Shown here one piece after another: positions 58,350 through 64,000 of a stretch of DNA of 64,000 bases; positions within the stretch are counted from its first letter, which is position 1; each line of letters starts with the position of its first letter. The stretch comes from an uncultured Lachnospiraceae bacterium (lineage in GTDB: Bacteria; Bacillota; Clostridia; Lachnospirales; Lachnospiraceae), in the NCBI GenBank assembly GCA_910589075.1, contig CAJUSK010000009.1:6440-70439 (forward strand). Reading direction: 5' to 3'. The notes below the pieces were generated by a model. It had not been told where the DNA came from. It saw only the letters and a program-made list of their open reading frames with translations, and did not search any database. The position numbers were made by a program, and so were the translations under genes.

Positions 58350-59612
58350 ATGTGGAAGATTGCAGCGATGATGGGCACCTGTTTATTTGGGCTCTATCTG
58401 ATGAAACGGTTTATGACAGTGTTTTTTGGGCCGGATGTGAAAGACAAGAGAAAAGAATGGATACTCTATGGTCTGTTTTATGCTCTTCTCGGAGTAGCCT
58501 TTGCATTTTTTAGCTATCCGCCGCTGACTACATTGATCAATCTCGTTATGCTCTATATCATTTCCCAACTATATGAAGGAAGCCAGAAAAAGAAAATACT
58601 TGTGACATTTCTGGTGTACAGTATCTGTATGGTATGTGAAGTGTTGGTAATGTATTCTTTCAGTATGTATGTCAGGGAGAGTGAATTGCAAATAATCATC
58701 TCCTTTATTACAGTACTGCTGGTCAGTGTCTGTGAATTTGTTATAGAAAGATTTCTGGTCAGACACAGCGGAGAGTATAGTATCCCTCACTGTGATATTC
58801 TGATTCTGGTTCCGCTTATCAGCATTGCACTTTTGCTTTATCTGGTTATGAGCGGTTTAAAACAAAGAACCGTGTTTATTGCAGTCAGTCTGGTGCTGTT
58901 GTTGATTAACCTGCTGATTTTTTACCTGTGCGATGTATTGACGGAAACTTTTTCAGATTTGGAAGAAATGCTGATGTTTGAACGACTTGCCGCGGGATAT
59001 GCAAACCAGCGCACTGTTATGATTCAGTCAGAGGAAAAAGTGCGGTCGCTGAGACATGATATGAAGCACCACCTGAATGAGCTGATTTTTCTGGCAGAGA
59101 AAAACGGTGTGGCGGAAATTACGGATTACATATTGAACATGAAAGATTATATGAACAATCCCAATGAATACATCAGCAGTGGGAATAAAGGCGTGGACAG
59201 TCTGTTGAATTATATGCTGCAGGAAGCAGAACATGTTCTGGATAAAGTGGACTACAAAATCAGCGTCCCCAAGGAACTGGGCATCAGTTCCTTCGATATG
59301 AATGTGATCGTAGGCAATCTGCTGGACAACGCCATTTATGCAGCGTCCCGTTCCAAAGATAAATGGTTGTCGGTAATACTGAGTTATGAAAAAGGGGTTC
59401 TGTTTATCCGAATCCAAAACAGCTATAATGGAACTGCCAGGAAGAAGGGGGAAGCATATGCCACTGTGGAAAAAGAACGGCAGGGTCATGGCATTGGCCT
59501 GCAAAATGTAAAAAAAGCGGTTGAAAATTATTGTGGAAATATGCAGATTTCTGATGCAGACAATCTGTTTGATGTAAAAGTTATGTTATACACACTGCAG
59601 AAAAAATCCTGA
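58350..59612 (+). CDS. GHKL-domain sensor histidine kinase (AgrC/ComD type)
   Basis: 420 residues. About six hydrophobic helices fill the first 200 residues, as in peptide-sensing AgrC/ComD kinases. The phospho-acceptor His is near residue 236 in SLRHDMKHHLNEL. The GHKL ATP domain has NLLDNAIYAAS near residue 326 and the glycine-rich HGIGLQNVKKAVE near residue 380. It starts two bases after the regulator and relies on its ribosome site GGGAGAAG. No AgrD-like precursor peptide or AgrB processing protein is seen nearby, so the signal is unknown. Confidence 0.92.
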   Translation: MWKIAAMMGTCLFGLYLMKRFMTVFFGPDVKDKRKEWILYGLFYALLGVAFAFFSYPPLTTLINLVMLYIISQLYEGSQKKKILVTFLVYSICMVCEVLVMYSFSMYVRESELQIIISFITVLLVSVCEFVIERFLVRHSGEYSIPHCDILILVPLISIALLLYLVMSGLKQRTVFIAVSLVLLLINLLIFYLCDVLTETFSDLEEMLMFERLAAGYANQRTVMIQSEEKVRSLRHDMKHHLNELIFLAEKNGVAEITDYILNMKDYMNNPNEYISSGNKGVDSLLNYMLQEAEHVLDKVDYKISVPKELGISSFDMNVIVGNLLDNAIYAASRSKDKWLSVILSYEKGVLFIRIQNSYNGTARKKGEAYATVEKERQGHGIGLQNVKKAVENYCGNMQISDADNLFDVKVMLYTLQKKS

Positions 59613-59644
59613 ATTTTGCAAAATGGGCGGCGGGATAACGATTA

Positions 59645-59700
59645 AAATTCCCCACAAGGTCGTGATATATGAAAAGACCGGTGGGGAATTTCGTCATTTT
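59645..59700 (+). terminator. Rho-independent terminator after the two-component system
   Basis: AAATTCCCCAC (59645-59655) and GTGGGGAATTT (59681-59691) pair perfectly, with GGTC and GACC pairing inside, followed by CGTCATTTTTTA. Confidence 0.85.
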
Positions 59701-59810
59701 TTATAGCGAATTTCGCCGTTTTTTCAAAAGATGTTTGAAAGATGCTATACTCTCCAAAGGCTCAGGGGAATGAAGAGCCTGAAAATGTTTATAATACGGA
59801 GGGTGAGTAT

Positions 59811-60095
59811 TTGAAAAACAGAGTTCTGGCGGTTGCACTTGCGGCAAGCATTCTTTTGTCAGGCTGCGGGGCTGAGGTGACAACAGAGAACGTGAGAGAA
59901 TCCGGGATGGAGGAGGCCGGCACGGCGCTGATTGTTCCATTGGATTTCAGCGGATCAGAAAAAACCTATAAAATCATGGCACAATCATTTTCTGAAAAAG
60001 CTGCAGAGGTGCCACTGGAAATTCTAAAGAAAGAAACAGAACAGATTTGTGAGTTAATGCGTCGGTATGTCGATTTTCTGGCCGGAATCCGGTGA
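59811..60095 (+). CDS. Small predicted lipoprotein of unknown function
   Basis: 94 residues from TTG 59811, which has GGAGGGTGA eight bases upstream. An ATG in the same frame at 59742 has no ribosome site. A charged LKNRV head, a short hydrophobic core and lipobox LLSGCG mark a lipoprotein anchored outside the membrane. The mature part (about 72 residues) is acidic, Glu/Lys-rich and helical, with VPLDFSGSEKTYKIM near its start. I recognise no domain. It lies between the kinase terminator and the glyoxalase gene, and no promoter of its own was clear. Confidence 0.7.
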   Translation: MKNRVLAVALAASILLSGCGAEVTTENVRESGMEEAGTALIVPLDFSGSEKTYKIMAQSFSEKAAEVPLEILKKETEQICELMRRYVDFLAGIR

Positions 60096-60120
60096 TTTTG
60101 TGTGGTGGGGATGCAGGTTC

Positions 60121-60149
60121 TTGACAGACCAGTACATACATCGTAAAAT
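60121..60149 (+). promoter_or_regulatory. Promoter of the glyoxalase-hflX-fumarase genes
   Basis: TTGACA (60121-60126), 17-base spacer, TAAAAT (60144-60149), 61 bases before the glyoxalase gene start. The genes that follow are closely spaced and may share it. Confidence 0.7.
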
Positions 60150-60209
60150 CCTTATAAAAGCGTCAGGCATTGAGCGGTTCGGGCTGACAGAAAGTTGGGA
60201 GAGGATACG

Positions 60210-60581
60210 ATGGAATTTTCATTTGCACACAATAATCTGAATGTAATGGATCTGGAGAAATCGCTACAGTTTTATGAAGAAGCACTGGGACTTACTGTGG
60301 AACGGAGAAAAGAGGCGCCGGATGGCAGCTTTATTCTGGCTTTTCTGACGGATGGCAGGACGGCTCACAGACTGGAACTCACATGGCTGCGGGATTGGGA
60401 AAAAGATTCCTATAATCTGGGGGATAATGAATTCCACCTTGCATTTCAGGTAGACGATATGGACGAGGCGCATAAAAAACATCAGGAAATGGGATGTATC
60501 TGCTTTGAGAATCCGGGTATGGGAATCTATTTTATAGCAGATCCTGACGGATACTGGATTGAAATTGTGCCCGCAAAATAA
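60210..60581 (+). CDS. Glyoxalase/VOC family protein (lactoylglutathione-lyase-like)
   Basis: 123 residues of the VOC fold with two beta-alpha-beta-beta-beta units. Likely metal ligands are His6 in FAHNNLNV, Glu in RLELTWLRD near residue 56, His in EFHLAFQV near residue 76 and Glu in YWIEIVPAK near the C-terminus. The sequence ends as a typical glyoxalase I. Glutathione is rare in Clostridia, so the thiol cofactor and the real substrate are open. ATG 60210 is chosen with GGGAGAGG upstream; a TTG at 60195 is in frame. It is first in a compact cluster with hflX and fumarase. Confidence 0.85.
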   Translation: MEFSFAHNNLNVMDLEKSLQFYEEALGLTVERRKEAPDGSFILAFLTDGRTAHRLELTWLRDWEKDSYNLGDNEFHLAFQVDDMDEAHKKHQEMGCICFENPGMGIYFIADPDGYWIEIVPAK

Positions 60582-60614
60582 AATCAGACGGAAAAACAGG
60601 AGCGGAATGGCAGG

Positions 60615-61922
60615 ATGATGGAAGAAACAGACATCAAAAAAGAACGGGTGATTCTGGCCGGTGCGGATGTGGGGGAAGATGAAGATTTTGAGTACTCCAT
60701 GAAAGAACTGGGCAGCCTGGCGGAAGCGTGCAATATGGAGGTTGCAGGCATTCTGACACAGAAAATGGAAACCATGAACCGGGCGCTGTGCCTGGGATGC
60801 GGCAAAGTGGATGAACTGAAAGAATTTGCTGATCACATGGAAGCGGATGTGATTATATTTGATAACGCCCTTTCTCCCTCTCAGCTCCGCAATCTGCAAC
60901 AGATCATTAAAAAGCCAATACTGGATAGAACCTCTCTGATACTTGAGATTTTTTCTTCACGGGCCGGGACACGGGAAGCGCGGCTGCAGGTGGAGACAGC
61001 CAGACTCCAGTATTTACTGCCACGGCTTACGGGTATGCATGAAGCGCTAAGCCGACAGGGTGGAGGAAGCGGACTGGCCAATAAGGGGGCCGGGGAGAAA
61101 AAACTGGAACTGGACAGACGTAAAATTGAGCACAGACTGGCTTTACTGAGAAAAGAACTGGACGGAATATCCGGAGAGAGGCAGACACAGCGGAAAAAGC
61201 GGTTGGCTTCATCCCTTCCGTTGGTTGCTCTGGCAGGCTATACCAATGCCGGCAAATCCACGCTCATGAATCGGATGTTAGAATTGTATGGGGAAGAAGA
61301 GGCAAAACCCGTATTGGAAAAGGACATGTTGTTTGCCACGCTGGATACGACAATCCGCCGTATTGTTCTTCCGGATAACCGCAGATTCCTGCTTTCGGAT
61401 ACAGTGGGATTTATTCATAAGCTGCCGACAGGATTGATCAAAGCATTTCGCTCTACATTAGAAGAAGTGAAACATGCGGATCTGATTCTTCATGTAATTG
61501 ACTGTTCTGATACGCACTATAAAAATCAGATTCGTGTCACAGAGGAGACGCTGTCAGAGCTGGGTTGTTCGCAGATACCGGTTATTTACATTATGAACAA
61601 AGCGGATCTTTGCATGGACGTATATCCCAAAATATTGGGAGATAATCGAATTTATATGGCAGCAGGCAAGGGAATCGGCCTGACAGAGTTGATTGAACTC
61701 ATAGAGGCGAAGCTGTTTGGCGGATGTCAGGAGGCTGAATTTCTCATTCCCTATGAAAAAGGCAATATTATGTCTTACCTGATGGAGCACACAGTGGTGC
61801 GCAATATGGAATACAGAGAAAACGGTGTATACCTGTGCGTTTCCTGCAGCCGGGAGGATTATGCCCGCTACAGTATGTATGCAGGAGAAACGGACCAGGT
61901 CTGCCGGAAAGAAAGAGTATGA
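60615..61922 (+). CDS. hflX: GTPase HflX
   Basis: 435 residues. The N-terminal nucleotide-binding domain spans about 1-180, with GADVGEDEDFEYSMKELG and DRTSLILEIFSSRAGTREA, then the coiled-coil linker (EKKLELDRRKIEHRLALL) and the GTPase domain: P-loop GYTNAGKS near residue 211, DTVGFIHKLP near residue 262 and NKAD near residue 325. HflX splits and rescues stalled or hibernating ribosomes. ATG 60615 is followed by a second ATG at 60618; either could be used. It overlaps the fumarase alpha gene by four bases. Confidence 0.95.
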   Translation: MMEETDIKKERVILAGADVGEDEDFEYSMKELGSLAEACNMEVAGILTQKMETMNRALCLGCGKVDELKEFADHMEADVIIFDNALSPSQLRNLQQIIKKPILDRTSLILEIFSSRAGTREARLQVETARLQYLLPRLTGMHEALSRQGGGSGLANKGAGEKKLELDRRKIEHRLALLRKELDGISGERQTQRKKRLASSLPLVALAGYTNAGKSTLMNRMLELYGEEEAKPVLEKDMLFATLDTTIRRIVLPDNRRFLLSDTVGFIHKLPTGLIKAFRSTLEEVKHADLILHVIDCSDTHYKNQIRVTEETLSELGCSQIPVIYIMNKADLCMDVYPKILGDNRIYMAAGKGIGLTELIELIEAKLFGGCQEAEFLIPYEKGNIMSYLMEHTVVRNMEYRENGVYLCVSCSREDYARYSMYAGETDQVCRKERV

Positions 61923-62767
61923 CGATGAGAACAATACCAGTATCGGATATTACACAGAATATTAAAGAAATGTGTATGGAAGCGAATTACCGTCTGACCC
62001 CGGATATGGAATGTGCCCTGGCGCAGGCGGAGCGTGCAGAGACTTCCCGCCTGGGCCAACAGATATTGGGCCAGCTTGCGGAAAATCTGAAAATTGCCAG
62101 AGAAGAGAACATTCCTATTTGCCAGGATACCGGGATGGCTGTTATTTTCCTTGAGATAGGCCAGGATGTACATTTTGAAGGCGGTAGCCTGGAGGAGGCA
62201 ATACATGAAGGCGTACGTCAGGGATATGTGGAGGGATACTTGAGGAAATCTGTGGTAAAGGATCCCTGCATCCGGGAAAATACAAAGGACAATACGCCGG
62301 CAGTAATACACTATGAGATAAAGCCAGGTGACAAGGTTAAGATTACAGTGGCCCCCAAGGGCTTTGGCAGTGAAAATATGAGCAGAGTCTTTATGCTCAA
62401 ACCTGCGGATGGAGAAGAGGGCGTCAAAGATGCTGTTCTTACAGTCGTGAGAGATGCAGGACCCAATGCCTGTCCGCCTATGGTGGTGGGTGTGGGGATC
62501 GGCGGTACTTTTGAAAAATGCGCATTGCTGGCGAAGAAAGCATTGACCAGAAGCGTTGACGAACATTCTGAGATTCCTTATGTAATGGAAATGGAAAAAG
62601 AACTGTTGAGACGGATAAATGCATCTCATATTGGTCCTGGCGGACTGGGAGGAGAGACAACCGCGCTGGCGGTTCATATTCTCACATATCCTACGCACAT
62701 TGCCGGACTTCCGGTAGGCGTTAATATTTGTTGTCATGTAAATCGCCACGCCGTGCGCATTCTTTGA
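61919..62767 (+). CDS. Fumarate hydratase alpha subunit (class I, Fe-S type)
   Basis: 282 residues. It matches the N-terminal half of class I fumarases and L-tartrate dehydratases. Conserved cysteines of the [4Fe-4S] cluster are in CQDTGMAVIF near residue 62, ANACPPM near residue 185 and the C-terminal VNICCHVNRHAV, and GIGGTFEKCALLAKKAL near residue 195 is typical. ATG 61919 forms an ATGA overlap with hflX, so the genes are coupled. Members add water to fumarate. Oxygen sensitivity is expected. The beta subunit follows after 96 bases. L-tartrate dehydratase is the main alternative. Confidence 0.92.
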   Translation: MTMRTIPVSDITQNIKEMCMEANYRLTPDMECALAQAERAETSRLGQQILGQLAENLKIAREENIPICQDTGMAVIFLEIGQDVHFEGGSLEEAIHEGVRQGYVEGYLRKSVVKDPCIRENTKDNTPAVIHYEIKPGDKVKITVAPKGFGSENMSRVFMLKPADGEEGVKDAVLTVVRDAGPNACPPMVVGVGIGGTFEKCALLAKKALTRSVDEHSEIPYVMEMEKELLRRINASHIGPGGLGGETTALAVHILTYPTHIAGLPVGVNICCHVNRHAVRIL

Positions 62768-62863
62768 GAATAATGGCGATTTTAGGGATATTTATGGGCA
62801 CAGTGCGGATTCTAACCAAGATTGCGGCGCCGGAGAGCACCGGTATGTCGGGAAAGGGCGAAA

Positions 62864-63412
62864 ATGGAAAAACATATTCAGGCTCCTGTCTGTGAACAGG
62901 ACATTGCTTCATTGCATGCCGGAGATTATGTCTACATCAGTGGAACCATTTATACTGCGCGGGATGCCGCGCATAAACGTATGCAGGAGACATTGGCGGC
63001 AGGCGGGCCGCTTCCCGTGGATCTGAACGGGAATATCTTATATTATATGGGCCCTTCCCCGGCCAGAGAGGGGCAGGTAATTGGTTCTGCGGGACCGACG
63101 ACGGCGGGCCGCATGGACAGATATACACCGGAACTTCTGGATCTGGGATTAAAGGGTATGATTGGTAAAGGAAAACGCTCCATAAAAGTAAAAGAAGCCA
63201 TTGTCCGGAACGGGGCGGTTTATTTTGCAGCAGTAGGAGGAGCGGGCGCCCTTTTGTCTAAAGCCATTTTGAAATCCGAAGTAATTGCATATGATGACCT
63301 GGGCACAGAAGCCATTCGCAGGCTGGAAGTAAAGGATTTTCCGGTGATTGTTGTAATTGATGGTGAGGGAAAAGACCTGTATGAAGAAGTGCTCGCGGGA
63401 ACAAATACATAA
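62864..63412 (+). CDS. Fumarate hydratase beta subunit (class I)
   Basis: 182 residues. It is the C-terminal catalytic-domain partner of class I fumarase: GDYVYISGTIYTARDAAHKR near residue 22, the MGPSPAREGQVIGSAGPTTA segment near residue 60 (Arg and Thr residues), and GMIGKGKRS with AVGGAGALLSKAI further on. ATG 62864 follows GGGAAAGGGCG. The separate alpha and beta genes are usual in anaerobes. It is transcribed with the alpha subunit. A distinct terminator was not found in the 35 bases before the tRNA promoter region. Confidence 0.92.
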   Translation: MEKHIQAPVCEQDIASLHAGDYVYISGTIYTARDAAHKRMQETLAAGGPLPVDLNGNILYYMGPSPAREGQVIGSAGPTTAGRMDRYTPELLDLGLKGMIGKGKRSIKVKEAIVRNGAVYFAAVGGAGALLSKAILKSEVIAYDDLGTEAIRRLEVKDFPVIVVIDGEGKDLYEEVLAGTNT

Positions 63413-63447
63413 AAATATAATATTTGTAAATAATTAGAAAAAAGTGA

Positions 63448-63476
63448 TTGACAAATATCAAACCTTCCGATATAAT
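63448..63476 (+). promoter_or_regulatory. Consensus sigma-70 promoter of tRNA-Ser
   Basis: TTGACA (63448-63453), 17-base spacer, TATAAT (63471-63476), perfect consensus. It gives a leader of about 55 bases before the tRNA. Confidence 0.9.
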
Positions 63477-63538
63477 CATACATGCGTCGTTGCTAATGAC
63501 GTTCAACTTTATATTGGTAGAGGATGAGTTCAGACTGT

Positions 63539-63626
63539 GGAGAAATACTCAAGAGGCTGAAGAGGCGCCCCTGCTAAGGGTGTAGGTCGTTCACGCGGCG
63601 CGAGGGTTCAAATCCCTCTTTCTCCG
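63539..63626 (+). tRNA. tRNA-Ser (anticodon GCT)
   Basis: An 88-base class II tRNA. Acceptor arm GGAGAAA pairs with TTTCTCC, discriminator G at 63626. The anticodon arm CGCCC-CTGCTAA-GGGTG reads anticodon GCT (codons AGC/AGU). A long variable arm (GTAGGTCGTTCACGCGGC) and T arm GGTTCAAATCC are as in tRNA-Ser. CCA is not encoded. Confidence 0.95.
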
Positions 63627-63727
63627 TTATCTACCATATAAATTGAAAAAGAATCTTGAGAAATTGAGATTTCTTTTTTTGCCCGGTTTTCGGTCAGGAA
63701 AAAATTGTAAAAAAATGAAAATTTTTG

Positions 63728-63756
63728 TTGACAAAAAGAACCGGACAAGATATAAT
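63728..63756 (+). promoter_or_regulatory. Consensus promoter P1 of a downstream (probably rRNA) operon
   Basis: TTGACA (63728-63733), 17-base spacer, TATAAT (63751-63756), perfect consensus, within gene-free sequence. It lies 83 bases before a second promoter pointing the same way. Confidence 0.85.
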
Positions 63757-63810
63757 AAAACCCTACCGCACAAAACAGCGATAGAGAGAAAAGAAAAAAT
63801 AAAAAAGGTC

Positions 63811-63839
63811 TTGACAGAAAGAAAAAGACGTGATAAACT
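63811..63839 (+). promoter_or_regulatory. Promoter P2 in tandem with P1
   Basis: TTGACA (63811-63816), 17-base spacer, TAAACT (63834-63839). Two strong promoters in tandem, with no open gene between or behind them up to the window end, is the layout of rRNA operons. That a 16S gene follows outside the window is inference. Confidence 0.75.
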
Positions 63840-64000
63840 AACAGAGTTGCGTCAGAGAGAGACCGACACAGAACCTTGACAAATAAACAGCAATGCGACC
63901 CTGAAGATTCTAAAGAAACAGAAAGAAAATTCAGAGAACAGAAAAACCAAAAAGAAGCAGTAAAGAAGGAAGGACCAGGTTGGTCCTGAGGGAAAGAACA
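63840..64000 (+). other. Untranslated leader of the operon beyond the right edge
   Basis: A purine-rich stretch with no convincing gene. AGGACCA (63971-63977), loop GGT, TGGTCCT (63981-63987) is a perfect seven-pair hairpin. Such structures and A-rich leaders occur before 16S rRNA genes and may serve RNA processing. No 16S start is reached. A 78-codon Lys/Arg-rich open frame at 63643-63879 crosses both promoters and is not a gene. Confidence 0.4.

Noticed and set aside
59600..59810. An AgrD-like signal peptide after the GHKL kinase
   Set aside because: The stretch holds a terminator and a partial frame without an amphipathic leader plus cyclic peptide core.
63643..63879. A 78-codon Lys/Arg-rich open frame after tRNA-Ser
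   Set aside because: It covers two consensus promoters, has no ribosome site and looks like translated A-rich leader.

Overview
The window looks like a chromosomal piece of a motile, Gram-positive Clostridia member, most likely Lachnospiraceae. Shine-Dalgarno sequences are strong (GGAGG types, some TTG/GTG starts), the base composition is moderate, lipoproteins carry LTGC-type lipoboxes, and flagellin is driven by a sigma-28 promoter. There is a split transketolase, a class I fumarase in two subunits and no outer-membrane genes. I see no insertion sequence, phage, CRISPR array or attachment site.

Region 1 (1-21.7 kb) is one metabolic block controlled by sigma-54. At the left edge a PrpR_N-type enhancer-binding regulator (partial, minus strand) diverges from a TTT transporter (tctC-tctB-tctA) and an amidohydrolase. 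A second unit (5.6-16.9 kb) carries a TRAP transporter, a cyclase-family hydrolase, a PdxA-like dehydrogenase, three TIM-barrel isomerase-like proteins, an Asp/Glu-racemase-like protein, a split transketolase and a D-2-hydroxyacid dehydrogenase. It is followed by a second PrpR_N/PAS/AAA+/HTH regulator, a glycerate kinase and rpoN (sigma-54 itself). Both transport units start with a sigma-54 promoter that fits TGGCAC-N5-TTGC exactly, and each has its own upstream inverted repeat. I infer uptake of organic or sugar acids and their conversion, by way of glycerate, to 2-phosphoglycerate. The substrate is unknown.

Region 2 (21.7-31.5 kb) holds housekeeping and envelope genes: a metallo-hydrolase, two paralogous exported proteins of unknown function behind a promoter with TTACA-N2-TGTAA operators, a D-Ala-D-Ala carboxypeptidase, a DEDDh exonuclease with glgX, then trmB and thioredoxin.

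Region 3 (31.5-41.2 kb) is an Mrp-type cation/proton antiporter operon with an unusual four NuoL/M/N-like subunits.

Region 4 (41.3-49 kb) holds a GNAT/HAD pair, a very short soluble PocR-domain chemoreceptor-like protein, and a LacI-type regulator divergent from an FGGY kinase, a DUF4867 protein and an L-fucose/arabinose-isomerase-family enzyme. CGTGCACG palindromes sit on the promoter.

Region 5 (49-57.5 kb) holds flagellin with a sigma-28 promoter and long leader, a large family 2 glycosyltransferase next to it, an MBOAT/SGNH acetylation pair, tRNA-Pro(CGG), a gamma-carbonic-anhydrase-like protein and a bacteriohemerythrin.

Region 6 (57.6-64 kb) holds a LytTR/GHKL two-component system, a small lipoprotein, a glyoxalase-family protein, hflX, two-subunit fumarase and tRNA-Ser(GCU). 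At the right edge two consensus promoters in tandem suggest an rRNA operon starting just outside the window.
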